A stretch of 64,000 nt of DNA from Microplitis mediator (Eukaryota; Arthropoda; Insecta; Hymenoptera; Braconidae), in assembly GCF_029852145.1 (NCBI RefSeq), contig NC_079976.1, forward strand, positions 3,596,001 through 3,660,000, read 5' to 3'. A program made the translations under genes and the position numbers. Each line of letters opens with the position of its first letter. Position 1 is the first letter of the stretch. Under the pieces are notes generated by a model. It ran no database searches. It was not told where the DNA came from and saw only the letters and a list, made by a program, of their open reading frames with translations. Below, in pieces: positions 1 through 11,331 of this stretch.

Positions 1-1
1 T

Positions 2-289
2 TTGAATACTTTTCGGATGAATTACGAACCACCAACTAATGGCAGAACTTTTGTACCCGAAAATAACAATAACAACAATAGCGGCACTAAAAATTCACCA
101 GATATGATTTTCAAAACAAATTTACATAAGTCAATTTTTATATTTATTTTGATACTTACAATTTGTTTATTTCTTGCTGTTGTTATTTGTTACGTTCTGG
201 AATATTATGATATTGCCACTAATCTATCTATTGCCGGTATCGTTATATGTTTGATTTCCAGTGGGATTGCTTGTTACATTTTGCGATGA
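2..289 (+). CDS. Small two-TM membrane protein, tandem family copy 1 (5' end cut by window edge)
   Basis: The frame is open to the left edge, so the true start may lie outside; the first internal ATG is at 17. The N-terminal half is polar and Asn-rich (an N6 run). The C-terminal half has two hydrophobic segments, about residues 44-67 and 71-94, joined by a short loop reading CYVLEYYDIATNLSIAG. The same loop pattern (Cys-Tyr, acidic or Asn residue, aromatic, Ala, then LS-x-A) recurs in the next three genes, so they are paralogues. No intron is needed. I do not recognise the family; the topology suggests a small integral membrane protein with a cytosolic N-terminal tail. Function unknown. Confidence 0.6.
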   Translation: MNTFRMNYEPPTNGRTFVPENNNNNNSGTKNSPDMIFKTNLHKSIFIFILILTICLFLAVVICYVLEYYDIATNLSIAGIVICLISSGIACYILR

Positions 290-702
290 TCATTTAATAA
301 AATTGAATATTTTAATATTGATACTACTTTTCAAATTATTAATAATTGATATTCAAATATCTTCCCGCGCTCTTTTTATTACCATTATTTACAAAATTGA
401 ATTATTAATTTTTTTTTAAATTGTACCTTTTATTAGAGCGCATTAATAATTTCGAATAATTAAAGCCAATAGAAATCATTCAATAAAATCGATGTAGTGT
501 AAGTCAATTTTAACAAAAAATCTTCTGCATAAAAGAACAAAACACATTTTAATTGATATAATTTTATTAAAACTTATAATTGATTAATTAAAATTATCTC
601 TCTTACATTACATAACTCGAGAGCATTACAAGACAATATATCTTCGATAACATTTCATAAAAATAATAGATTGATCGATATATATATAATAAATATATTT
701 AT

Positions 703-912
703 ATGCATTCAAAAAATACTGATCCAAATATAGAATCAGTTAAACCTTTCAAAATCGCTTATAGAATAACTTTACTATTAGCAATTGGTGTATTTATTGC
801 AGGTGTTATTTGTACTATTACCAATCATTACAATGCAGCCATTTATTTATCTGTCGCAGATATAGTTCTACTGTTCACTACCATTATGATTGATTTCTGT
901 CCTCCAAAATGA
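703..912 (+). CDS. Small two-TM membrane protein, tandem family copy 2 (short N-terminus)
   Basis: A 69-residue intronless ORF starting MHSKNTDPNIES. It carries the paired hydrophobic segments of the family with a loop like those of its neighbours (ITNHYNAAIYLSVAD). The N-terminal tail is only about 20 residues, much shorter than copies 3 and 4, so it is either a minimal member or an N-terminally truncated copy. The DNA after its stop (from about 915 to 1130) resembles that after copies 1 and 3, including a GCGCGC-containing stretch, which points to duplication of whole units of roughly 0.6-0.7 kb. Function unknown. Confidence 0.55.
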   Translation: MHSKNTDPNIESVKPFKIAYRITLLLAIGVFIAGVICTITNHYNAAIYLSVADIVLLFTTIMIDFCPPK

Positions 913-1332
913 TTATACAAATTTATTATTCTACTATTGATACTATTTTTGAAATTATTAATAACTGGTATATTCAAATCTTTTACCATATGCGCGCGCT
1001 TTAATTTCCACTATGATTAATCACAAAATTGAACGATAAACTTTTTTTTTTAAATTATACCTTTTATTAGAAAGCCCAAACATTTTCAAATAATTTAGTC
1101 TAATTGAAACTGCTTGAGCAACTCAATAAAAAATAAATCAACATTTTACAAAAAATCTTAAATCGTCTGATTAAAATAACGAAGAAATATTTCAACCTCC
1201 GCAACTTGAATTATTAATTGAGATTATTAACAGTAAATTAACAAAAATCATTCGAATTTAAATTCAAAATTTAAATACTGAAAAGTATTTTACTATTAAT
1301 TGAAACTAACAAGAGTAATTTATAAATAAATA

Positions 1333-1689
1333 ATGTGTTTGACACGAAACAGCTTCAGAGGATTACCAGAAAGAATACCTATGTCGACATTTTCTTCTAG
1401 ATATGATAGAATACTCAATCCACATAGAAATGATGATGATAATTATGATACGAATTTAGATAATAATCGAATGAATGCCCAACCAACGACTAATTCACGA
1501 AATAAACTTACCAAATCAAAGTTGAATATTTTAAATACGTTGTTTGTTATCATAATTCTAATTTGTTTAATTCTTAGTCTTCTTATTTGTTATTTTAATG
1601 AGTATGTATATGCAGCCAATACGATATTGATTCCCGGCGGCTTAATAGGTTTGAGTATCAGCGTGATTGTTTGGTACGTTGTGAATTGA
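1333..1689 (+). CDS. Small two-TM membrane protein, tandem family copy 3
   Basis: A 118-residue intronless ORF starting ATG-TGT-TTG (MCL), resembling the MCF start of copy 4. The N-terminal about 70 residues are polar, Asn/Asp/Arg-rich and probably disordered. The C-terminus has two membrane segments (about 70-91 and 96-116) around the family loop CYFNEYVYAANTIL. About 80 bases upstream of the ATG (1156-1235, a CGTCTGATTAAAATAACGAAG-like stretch) are nearly repeated upstream of copy 4 (1919-1995), so the putative promoter/5' UTR was duplicated along with the gene. Function unknown. Confidence 0.65.
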   Translation: MCLTRNSFRGLPERIPMSTFSSRYDRILNPHRNDDDNYDTNLDNNRMNAQPTTNSRNKLTKSKLNILNTLFVIIILICLILSLLICYFNEYVYAANTILIPGGLIGLSISVIVWYVVN

Positions 1690-2011
1690 TCATTTAATTG
1701 AATATAATATTTGAATATTGATATTATTTTTGAAATTATTAATAATTGATATTCAAATCTTTCACCTATGCGCGCGCTTTTCATTATGATTAATTACAAA
1801 ATTGAACGATTAAATTTTTTAAAAAGATTATACTTTTTATTAGAAAGCCTGAACATTTTCAAATAATTTAGTTTAATTGAAACTGATTGAGCAGATCAAT
1901 AAAAGAAAAATCGTAAATCGTCTGATTAAGATAACGAAGAAATCTTTCAACCCCCGCAACTTGAATTATTAATTGATATTGTTAACAGAAAATAAAAAAT
2001 AATTACAAAGA

Positions 2012-2467
2012 ATGTGTTTTAAAACCACTCGTTTGGAATCGGCTCAAGAAAATGTACCATTATTAGAAATGAACAATGAAAACATTGAAGATTTACACGT
2101 AGGTAGAAATCGACGAAATTTAAACAACGAATTCAATCTCAGACGAAGAATGGTTCATTTAAACAACGCATTAAATCCTAGACAAGAACGTCCTACTTCA
2201 CTGGACGAAATAAATCGCAGAAGACACATTGATTTTAACAACACGATAAATCGCATCAGAGAACGTCAAAATTTGGAGATGCCCGCAACAAAAAATTGTA
2301 GAAATATTTTTATAGCCACTTTTTCATTGTTAATCTGCTTACTTATTGGATTTATTATTTGTTATATATATGAGTATCATACTGCATCCATTTATTTATC
2401 TGTTGCGGGTATAATTATATCTATAACTATTTATATAATTGATTATTATCATCCATTCATTAATTAA
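2012..2467 (+). CDS. Small two-TM membrane protein, tandem family copy 4
   Basis: A 151-residue intronless ORF, the longest of the family. Residues 1-100 are very rich in Arg, Asn and Glu, with a loosely repeated unit (FNLRRRMVHLNNALNPRQE / INRRRHIDFNNTINRIRER), suggesting an internal duplication in the cytosolic tail. Two membrane segments follow (about 103-123 and 128-146) with the loop CYIYEYHTASIYLSVAG, nearly identical to copy 2. Basic residues before the first segment favour a cytosolic N-terminus by the positive-inside rule (inference). The 5' flank matches that of copy 3. Function unknown. Confidence 0.65.
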   Translation: MCFKTTRLESAQENVPLLEMNNENIEDLHVGRNRRNLNNEFNLRRRMVHLNNALNPRQERPTSLDEINRRRHIDFNNTINRIRERQNLEMPATKNCRNIFIATFSLLICLLIGFIICYIYEYHTASIYLSVAGIIISITIYIIDYYHPFIN

Positions 2468-2496
2468 ATTTATTATTTTATTATATTAAAAATTTT

Positions 2497-2683
2497 ATGG
2501 TCCTCAAGTTAGCGGACGTCTAATAATTTTTTGATTTTTTTTTAACAAATCAATTTCAAAAAATCAAAAAACTGAAAATATACACAAGTAGAAAATTAAA
2601 AAATCTATTGGCGCAATTAAAATTTTTTTGAAAAAAATTCAGAAATTATTTGACGCCGGCTAACGTCAGTATCATAAATTATC
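2497..2683. mobile_element. MITE-like repeat, family B copy
   Basis: The ends are inverted copies of GAAGTTAGCCGACGTCTAAT-like sequence (here TCAAGTTAGCGGACGTCTAA at the left and its reverse complement ending in CAGTATCAT at the right). The interior is A/T runs around a GCACNTGTAG-type block. The same element recurs at least eight times in the window. The rest of 2684-3108 is AT-rich with a short TA repeat and shows no gene. Confidence 0.6.
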
Positions 2684-3108
2684 AATTCATTTTCAAATTT
2701 CCCGCGCTTTTCTTATCATACTACTACTAAGCTATATAACATATATGTATGTATATATATATATATGAAAAGAAAGAGAAACTATTGGAGTTTTTTAAAG
2801 AGAGACTGAAATAAAAAACATTCATGGTCAAGTTTCGCACGTGGGTTTTGATAAAATTATTTTTCTTGTTTACATTTTTTAAAATTTATTTGTCTTTTTA
2901 TACTATTTGAATAAAAAATTAATACTTACTCTATTATTTACTCCATAATAAATGATGTTATGAACACAAAATTCAAAATAAAAACTAAATAATAGAACGC
3001 GTTTAAGAATTTATAAATTCAAATTTATAACCAAACAATGATCGGTGATTATTATAATTTTGTAATAAATTTAAATTATAAATTAGAGGTACTGTCAAAA
3101 TATTATTT

Positions 3109-5597
3109 ATGATGATATTTAAAATCCAATTGCAATTATTTGTAATCAATGGAAAGAGATTTAAGTTTAATTGGATTAAAACTAGAAAATTCCATAATGA
3201 TATTGGTGACGAAATACCGGCAACATCAGTAGGACAAATACGCAAAGTGTTGAGATTAAAAAATATAGCAATCCAAGAAAGTCATGCCTGTATTGCTATC
3301 AATTGTCCGATTTGTAAACCACAAAAGTCTAGTGAATTTAAAGTATTTGTAAATAAAGCGACAGGTAAATAATTTAAATTTAAATTAATTATTAAATTTA
3401 AATGATACTAGTTAGCCGACGTCTAATAATTTTTGAATTTTAGGAATTCAAATTATAAAAAAAAATAATTTATAAAAATTACACCTGTAGCTTTTTTTTG
3501 TAGATTTGTTTAAGAAAAAAATTCAAAAATTCTTAATTGTCTTGTAACTTCAAAATCATTAAATTAATTATTTTTTTTTACAGGATATTTTATGTGCCAA
3601 AATTGTCGCTGTACTGGTACCTGGGATAATTTGACACAATTTTTAGACTCAAAAAAATCAGACGATTTGGAAAAACTAAAAAATAATCTTCCTATCGAAA
3701 ATGATTTCACAGAAGAATGGGAGACAGTTAAAAATAATTGCCAAAGTATTTCAAATATTTCTGAAAAAGAGTACAATAATATCATCAGTAATTATGAATT
3801 ACCAGTAAGTGAATAAAGTCAGCAATTTAATAAAAATAATAGCTTTAAAATAATTTGAATATGATTACAGCCTGTAACGCAAGGGCAAATGAACCAATTA
3901 GACTGTCACTATGACAAAACATCTTCAACACTTTATTTCCCATTAGTAGGACTTGGTAACCGGGTATCAGGTTTTAAAAGTCTCTCTGCAAGTCCGGTGC
4001 TCGCAGAAAAAACGACTCCCAGTTCAAATGCCCACGGGTTAATAATTTACAAAGAAAAGAAAATAAAAAATGAAAGTACTGCTGTGATAGTTCCGAGCAT
4101 TGAAGATTTATTGGCATTAATATCAGAAAAGGCTGGCAATGTTATTTGTTTGCCTTATGGTCTTAAAAATATGCCGTTACAAATCCTACCTCTACTAGAA
4201 TCCTACAGAAAATTGATTCTTTGGTTCGATAATGACTCAGCGAGCTGGGATTCAGCGAGACATTATTCGAAAAAATTAAATGAAAAACGCTGCTTCTTTG
4301 TGAGACCAACTAATCAGCAACCGAGACCTACAGTTGCTGCTAAAAGGGGGCATAATTTGAAGAATATCATTTCTGGAGCACAACCAATATGGCACAAAAG
4401 TATCACGACTTTTAATACACTGCGAGAAGACGTGCTGAGTGATTTGCAAAATATAGATAAAGTCCAAGGAGTAAAGTGGACGAGGTATCCAGCATTAAAT
4501 AGAATATTGAAAGGACATCGTCGTGGAGAATTTACTGTACTTACTGGACCAACTGGTACATATTTTCTTTAAAATATCAGTTAATTAAATTTTAACGTTA
4601 GCTCTTTTTCAAGCTTTCAATTAATTATTTTTTACTCCAGGCTGCGGAAAGACAACATTCATGAGCGAATATTCCCTAGACCTAGCGATGCAAGGTGTAA
4701 ATACTCTGTGGGGTAGTTTTGAAATCCGCAATGCAAGACTTGCGAGGACGATGCTCCAGCAACTGGCCGGAGTTCCATTGGATGAAAATCTACAGAATTT
4801 TGATTCCTACGCAGACATATTTGAAAAACTTCCTATTTACTTTATGACCTTTCATGGCCAGCAGGGTATAGACGTTGTTATGGAGGCCGTCGAACATGCT
4901 ACCTACGTCCATGATATTGCTCATGTTATAATTGACAATGTGCAGTTCATGATGGGCATGTCTGAGCAATCAAAACACCTCGACAGATATTGGAGACAGG
5001 ATATGATTGTCTCACAGTTTAGATCCTTCGCTACTAAAAGCAACTGTCACGTCACTCTAGTTATTCATCCGAGAAAAGAACGCGTTGAGGAAGAACTCAC
5101 AACCGCCTCGATTTTCGGTGGTGCCAAAGCTAGTCAAGAAGCTGATAACATTCTTATCATTCAAGATAAAAGATTAACAAGTGTTAGAGGGAAAAAATAT
5201 TTACAAGTAATTATTAATAAAATTCATTAGACACTCGTCCATAATTAATTGAGCCCATGATTAAATTTTTAAATTCAAAAATTTGTAACACAAAAAATAT
5301 TCGCGACCCGCAGTAACAAATTTTATGGTGGAATTTATGTAGTTGGATAGTTGGTTATTAAAAATACGTGGTACCATTTATAGACCATCGCCTTAATTTA
5401 TAATTAAATTTTCAAAATTTAATTACTAATTAATAATAACAATTATTTATTTGTTATAGATTGCAAAAAATCGATACAGTGGTGATTTAGGAATAATGAA
5501 TTTAGAATTCGACCGTACAAGTTTAAGTTATCAACAAAAGAAAAAACAAAAAACCCAAGAAACTCCAAAGGAACCTGCAGAAAATTCAAATGATTAA
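3109..5597 (+). CDS. Twinkle: Mitochondrial replicative DNA helicase Twinkle
   Basis: Five exons: 3109-3364, 3584-3804, 3871-4555, 4641-5206 and 5460-5597, all GT..AG with matching phases, giving 621 residues (human 684). Twinkle is the hexameric RecA-like 5'-3' helicase that unwinds mtDNA at the replication fork. The N-terminus is basic, as expected of a mitochondrial targeting signal. Two CX2C pairs (C66/C69, C90/C93) match the cysteine ribbon of insect Twinkle, reported in Drosophila to hold an Fe-S cluster; human Twinkle lacks it. A TOPRIM-like part follows. The Walker A motif GPTGCGKTT (about 385-393) is split by intron 3 and needs that splice to be complete. LWGSFEIRN and a Walker B-like VIIDNVQFMMG (about 484-494) follow, as in the human protein. 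The start is the first ATG of the frame (an ATG-ATG pair). Confidence 0.95.
3402..3560. mobile_element. MITE-like repeat, family B copy in Twinkle intron 1
   Basis: It begins ATGATACTAGTTAGCCGACG and ends with the degenerate inverted end TGTAACTTCAAAATCAT. It fills most of the 219-base first intron, so the intron was either built around or enlarged by this element. Confidence 0.55.
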
Positions 5598-6025
5598 TTT
5601 TAATTATTAATCACCTGACAGTAGTTATTGTAAAAAAAAAAAAAAAAAAAAAAACAAAACAAATTTTGTACATTTTCATACATAAAAACAGTATTTTTTA
5701 TTAAAAAATATTTACTAGTGAGTTTAAATCCTTAGGAAAAAAGTAAATTATTTTTAGACAGGCTCAGTAACTATAAAACCCACGATGAGCGAGAAAGAAA
5801 AACATGTGTGAGAAAAAAGGACAGATGGAGCGAGATAAAATTGTTCCTGCATCTTCCGTAGCACAAACGATAAACAAGTCAGTTCTGAACGGGCTTATCA
5901 ATTTTATCCCTTCTATCACCAATTAAATAATTTATTTAAATAAAATATATTTTAATGTATACGTTCGGTCAATGGCTCCGTAGAAGACTGTGTATTTTTT
6001 CAATTGAAAATAATTCAGCGGCAAG
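5598..6025. other. Intergenic between Twinkle and COLGALT
   Basis: A poly(A) run at about 5632-5655 lies just after the Twinkle stop. The rest is AT-rich spacer that probably holds the COLGALT promoter and 5' UTR (for example the GAGCGAGAAAGAAAAACATG region near 5790). No gene seen. Confidence 0.5.
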
Positions 6026-9000
6026 ATGAAAATTTATAAATCAAACTTTCTGTTGATGTTTTATTTTTTTGGTTTAATTAGTAATGAGGTCATCAAAAAA
6101 CCGACTGTTTTAATTGGAATACTTGTGAGGAACAAAGCTCATACATTACCTTTTTTTTTAACTCTTCTTGAGAATCTTGAGTATCCTAAAGATCGAATAA
6201 GTCTGTGGTAAGTCTAACCTCTGTCTATCATCACTTAAATTAATGATACTGAAACTAGTAGACAAAAAATTTATTTATTTTAAATAAGGAGATAAAATAC
6301 TTGTAGAAAAAAACTTTTGAATTGCAAATTAAAAACTTAAAATTTTTCTGCATCCCAAGGAGCACAGAGACAACTTTAAGATGTCGTAGAGATGTTTTTT
6401 AAAAGGACAAAACAAATTTTAATTTGTCTCAAAGCCAAGTTTTCTTAAATAAATGAGATGTACAGATGTTAGTCCTAGGAGTCATGGAAAATTTGTGTTC
6501 TTTTTCCCGTCTTAGAAAAGTCATTTCAATTAAGAAATCCTTTAGATGACTTATTTGACAGTTATTTGTAATTTACTCTTTGTCGTAACTCGAGTCAAGT
6601 TTTTAATCAGAAATTTTTTCGGTGGCACAAATTTCTGATTGTCAACATTTTGATGCCTTATCGATATGTCAAAAAACAGCCTCAAAACTTCTATTTTATA
6701 GATGTCACAGAGCCAAGTGTTCTACTTGGGATGTTCTAAAAATTTAATTTAATTTTTATTCATTTATTTATCATTATTTTCTGGCCCTGAAGCCTAAGCT
6801 CCATAAGGGTCATTATTTTACAAAAATAAGACAAGAAATTTCAAATAAAAAACAAACATTTTTATAGATCAGTTTGGAGGCTGTTTTTTGACTTATCAAT
6901 AAGACATCAATATATTGACAAATTTGTGTCATCAAAAAAAATATCTGGTTAAGAGACTTGACACAAGTTATGACAAAAAGTAAATTACAAATAACTGACA
7001 GGAACAACAACACAAATTTTCTGTCTCCGGAACCAACATTTGCATGTCTTATTTATACCAAAAAAGGTGACAGAGACAAACAAAAATTTGTCTCATCCTT
7101 TTAAAAGACATCTTAAAGTTGTCTGTGTGTTACTTGGGTACTTGGGAGGTTCTGAAAATTTAATTTGATTTTTATTCATTTATTTATCATTATTTTCTGA
7201 CCCTGAAGTCTAAGCTCCATAAGGGCCACTGTTTTACAAAAATAAGAGAAAAAAAATTTCAAATTAATATAACATCATTTCAAATGAAGAACAAAAATTT
7301 TTATAGACTAGTCTTGAGGCTGTTTTTTGACTTATCAATATGTTGACAAAAAGTCAGAAATTTGTGTCATAAAAAAAATATCTGGTTAAAAGACTTGACA
7401 CAAGTGATGACAAAAAGTGAATTACAAATAAGTCATCTAAAAAATATTTTTAATTGAAATGATTTTCTTAGGACGTAAAAAGAACAAATTTCCTATGACT
7501 CCTGGGACCAACATCTTTGTCTTATTTATGTAAAAATACTTAACTGAGTCAAAAAAAGTCTTCTCCTTTCAAATGACATCTTAAAGTTGTCTCTGTTTTA
7601 CTTAGGTACTTGCAAGTAACTTGCTGATAAAAATAAAAAATACTCTGACATCTGCTACTTTCAGTATCATTCAAATTAATAGTTGTCTAATTATTTTAAA
7701 AATAATTTACCACAGGATTCGCAGTGACAATAATATAGACAATTCAATTGAAATATTAAATGTCTGGCTAAATGAACAAATGTCAAATTACCATTTGGTA
7801 AATGTTGTGCTGGATGAAAAATCAATGGGAATCGAAGATGAAGACGGTATTGCTGATTGGTCAACAAACCGTTTTACCCATGTTATTAATTTACGTGAAG
7901 AACTATTTGATTTTGGACGTAAAATCTGGGCTGATTATATTTTCGTAAGTATTTTAATTTTTAATTATCTATTTATTTTTAAATCACAACATTTATTTTT
8001 TTTTAGATGCTAGATGCTGATGTGTTTCTGACAAATCCACGAACTCTAGAGCTTCTAGTAGCCAAGAATAAAACCGTAGCATCTCCAATGTTGAAATCTG
8101 ATGGTATGTATAGTAATTTTTGGGCGGGAATGACTTCCGAGTATTATTACAAGCGGACAGAACGTTATACTCCGATATTAAATCGGGAAGACCCGGGTTG
8201 TCATGAGGTCCCGATGGTTCACAGCGCAGTGCTCACTGATTTACGAAGACAGAACAGCGATTATCTTACATACAAATCAGATAATTTAAAAAATTATGAT
8301 GGGCCTCAAGATGACATCATAACATTTGCTCGCTCTGCTAATTTGTCTTCGACGTCTATGTACGTTTGTAATGATGAAGTTTACGGATTCGTCATGGTGC
8401 CACTGGAGACTCAGGATACACTGGAGCAAGATTACCAGCAACTAACAAATTTGAAGCTGGAGATCCTGTCTCTGCAAGCCGAGTTGCCTCTTTCCCAGGC
8501 GATGAAGAAGTTCATCAAGTATCCGAAGAAAGATAAACTGGGTTTGGATCGGATTTACATGATCAATTTGCGCAGAAGACCTGAAAGACGAGCCAGGATG
8601 CATCGTTGCTTCGATGAACTGGGCATTGAAGCAGAAACAGTCGACGCAGTTGATGGAAAACAATTAAATGAAAGTGTTCTAATAAACTCTGGAGTTAAAA
8701 TGATGCCGGAGTACGCGGATCCGTACCACAAAAGACCCATGAAGATGGGAGAGATCGGCTGCTTTCTTAGTCACTACAATATCTGGAATGATGTCATTGA
8801 TAATAATTACAACAGGATCATGGTGCTGGAGGATGACGTTCGTTTCGAACCTTTTTTTCGCAACAAAGTAAACTTTATCATGAGAGAATTAGACAGATTG
8901 AATATCAACTGGGACCTTGTTTACCTGGGAAGGAAACGAATGCAAGAGCAAGGCGAAGAGTACGTTGACGGCTCCGATTATTTAGTTTACGCCGGATATT

Positions 9001-9290
9001 CCTACTGGACTCTCGGCTACATTCTGTCAGGGTCCGGGGCCAGAAAATTACTGGACGCAAAACCGCTGGATTCCCTCGTTCCCGTAGATGAATTCCTGCC
9101 GATTCTTTTTGACAAGCACCCGAGAGTTAATTGGAAAGGACATTTTCCAAAACGTGATCTCGTTGCTCTGTCCGCTGCTCCGCTTATCATTTACCCGACT
9201 CATTACACCGGGGAAAATGGATACATCAGCGACACTGAAAATTCGGTAATTATTGCAGCGAATCAAGCCATCAAAAGAACTGAATTATGA
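6026..9290 (+). CDS. COLGALT: Procollagen galactosyltransferase (glycosyltransferase 25 family)
   Basis: Three exons, 6026-6207, 7716-7944 and 8007-9290, give 564 residues. COLGALT enzymes act in the ER lumen, adding galactose from UDP-galactose to hydroxylysine in collagens. Residues 1-20 are a hydrophobic signal sequence. The first glycosyltransferase domain opens with PTVLIGILVRNKAHTLPFFL and carries the DxD-type motif MLDADVF (about 138-144) at the exon 2/3 junction. The GT25 domain starts near residue 317 (LDRIYMINLRRRPERR) and has the EDDVRFE motif near 410. The C-terminus KRTEL resembles the RDEL of human COLGALT1 and should act as an ER retrieval signal. The 1.5-kb first intron is filled by a foldback repeat. 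Slightly shorter than human (about 620), but all core blocks are present. Confidence 0.93.
6355..7616. repeat. Large foldback element with duplicated right arm in COLGALT intron 1
   Basis: The left arm (about 6355-6725) starts with an ACAGAGACAACTTTAAGATG block. It is found inverted twice, ending near 7140 and again near 7610. The right-hand unit carrying GACCCTGAAGTCTAAGCTCC and the inverted arm is itself directly repeated (about 6725-7140 and 7145-7616). It encodes nothing recognisable and looks like a non-autonomous foldback transposon whose right half was tandemly duplicated. Confidence 0.65.
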
Positions 9291-10232
9291 ATAAATATAT
9301 AAAATCCATATATTTATTAATTTATTTAAAATAAACTGACTCATTTTGAGTAAAAATGTCAGGATTATTTAAATAAATAAATATTTTAATGAGTGTGAAT
9401 GTAGCAGACGTCAAATGAATTTAAAGTTATAAATAAACTGAGTAAATAATTTAAAAAATAAAAGTTAAAAAAATGCACTGATAGTTTTTTTAATTTTCTA
9501 CATGTGCATTTTTTAAAATTTTATTTTTTAAATTATTTACTCAGTTTATTTATAATTTTAAATTCATCTGACGTCTGCTACATTTACACTCATATATTTT
9601 ATAAATTTTACTGCCTTAAAATTCCAAGTTGACTAAAAAAATTATTTTTAAGATATATTTTATATTAATTATTTACCATATACGTCATATTTATGATATT
9701 ATAATCATTTTTTAAATCAAATATTTTACCAAAGTTAAAATTAATAAATAAATAAAGTTTATGTAATTTTTTTGTTATTGATTTTAAAATAACAAAGTGC
9801 CATGTACAGAAATCAAATAAAAATAAATTATTGATAGCAAATGATTATTGATTTTCATTTTTTTTTTTTTCTCTTATATTTATAAATTCTACAGGTATTT
9901 ATTTGTTTAAACAAAAGGAATAATATTGTTTGAGATGTTGACAGAAAAAAACAATAGTGAGGTGGAAACGTACACAATAAACTTCTCAACCACCTGTTGG
10001 TTGAAAGTACTATAAAAAAAATATTAAATGTTTGTCCAGTCACCATAGTTGGGGCGGGATCGTCACTTTCAGCCATCATCTGTTTGCTCTACTTCTGCTT
10101 CTGCTTCCACTTCTAGTTCTAGTTCTAGTTCTAGTTCTTGTTCTATTAAAATTTAAACTTAAAAAATATAAATTAATATAAATAAATAAACAAAATAAAA
10201 TATTTGACACTTCTGTGGTTTAAAAATTTAAA
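9291..10232. other. Intergenic between COLGALT and CCDC167
   Basis: It holds polyadenylation-type AATAAA signals just after the COLGALT stop, one family A element (9391-9593), AT-rich filler, and a short TTCTAG/CTTCTG repeat at about 10085-10145 just upstream of the next gene. No coding sequence supported. Confidence 0.5.
9391..9593. mobile_element. MITE-like repeat, family A copy
   Basis: Clear inverted ends: GAGTGTGAATGTAGCAGACG at the left and CGTCTGCTACATTTACACTC at the right. Next inside is an inverted TATAAATAAACTGAGTAAAT block. About 200 bases, non-coding. This is the best-preserved copy of the family in the window. Confidence 0.75.
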
Positions 10233-10889
10233 ATGGTACAAAAAAATATTCTAAACAAAAGTATGCTCAACGAAATGCCAAAGGAGGAAACAACAAAAGT
10301 AAAACATTCAAAGAATTCAATAATGTCTGAGGTTAGAAAATATTATTTTATAAATAATAAATATATAAGTTAATCATTATTGATTTTATTTAATGATACT
10401 AGAATTATCTGACGTCTAATAATTATTTTCAAAATTATAAATTCAAAAAAAAATTAATTTAAAAAATAGCACTTGGTTTTTTAAATTTTTGACAGGTGCA
10501 TATTTTTATTTTTTTAAATTGATGTCGAAAAAAAATTCAAAAATTTTTTATTGTCTACTGACTATTTATTTAAAATTATTTTATAGATGGGACGTCTAGA
10601 AGATTCTTTGAGAGAAACAACCCAACGTCTGGAGTTGGTTGAAAAAAAACTCCTGTCAAAGTTGTTGACAAGAGAGAGCCGAGAGATATTTGAACGTGAA
10701 GTCGAACTACTTCGTGAAGTTTTGGACAAAAATAGAAATTTATTGCAACAATTACGGCGTGAAAACACTCGTACATTTATGGTCGCTGCTCCATTAGTGT
10801 TTGCGTGCTTTTTAATTTACGGACTGTACTGTCTTATTTTTAATCCGGCAGCATTCCTGACCTCGAAAGTTGGTGATGTTAATCCATAA
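10233..10889 (+). CDS. CCDC167: CCDC167-like coiled-coil, C-terminal membrane anchor protein
   Basis: Two exons, 10233-10331 and 10587-10889 (phase 0), give 133 residues. The body (about 38-95) is a heptad-rich, charged coiled coil (LRETTQRLELVEKKL; LLTRESREIFEREVELL). It ends in QLRRENTR followed by one hydrophobic segment (about 103-123). The same order, coiled coil with an S/T-x-E-x-R-x-x-x-E-x-E block, LRxENR, then a TM segment, is found in human CCDC167 (97 residues). Role poorly known; probably tail-anchored in a cytoplasmic membrane. The first exon is inferred from splice phase (donor GTTAGA); if wrong, the ATG at 10587 would give a 100-residue protein close to the usual length. Confidence 0.75.
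10394..10562. mobile_element. MITE-like repeat, family B copy in CCDC167 intron
   Basis: It begins ATGATACTAGAATTATCTGACG and has a degenerate inverted right end (TTTTTTATTGTCTACTGAC). It occupies most of this 255-base intron. Confidence 0.5.
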
Positions 10890-11331
10890 TTTAAATTCCC
10901 TAGATTATTTATTTTTTTATATTTTAGTATTTCATTTTATTTATATATATAAATTTTATTATTTTATTAAAGTCTTCCGTGTACGTACCCGATTACCTGA
11001 AATCAAGGTCTAAATTTTTGAGATTGTTGTAATATTGCTCAATAATAGTTGTTAATAATTGTTAATTAATAATTAATGTACTTATTAATTATATTATTAT
11101 ATTAATAGTATTATTACAGGCAGTAAAATATATATATATATATATATATATACATTTCATTTTATTGTGATTCCAATAAATTATTGTATTTTTATTTTAT
11201 ATTTTATGATAATAAAATTTATTTATCGTCAGTTTATTTGTATTTTATTGTTGATAAAAAAATATTTGTATTAATGAGGATTAACAAATTATATATAAAA
11301 AGTTTATAAAATTATTGTTATTGTTAATGAA
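10890..11331. other. Intergenic between converging CCDC167 and GSTO
   Basis: AT-rich convergent 3' ends, with AATAAA-type signals for both genes and a (TA)n tract at about 11130-11151. No gene seen. Confidence 0.5.
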
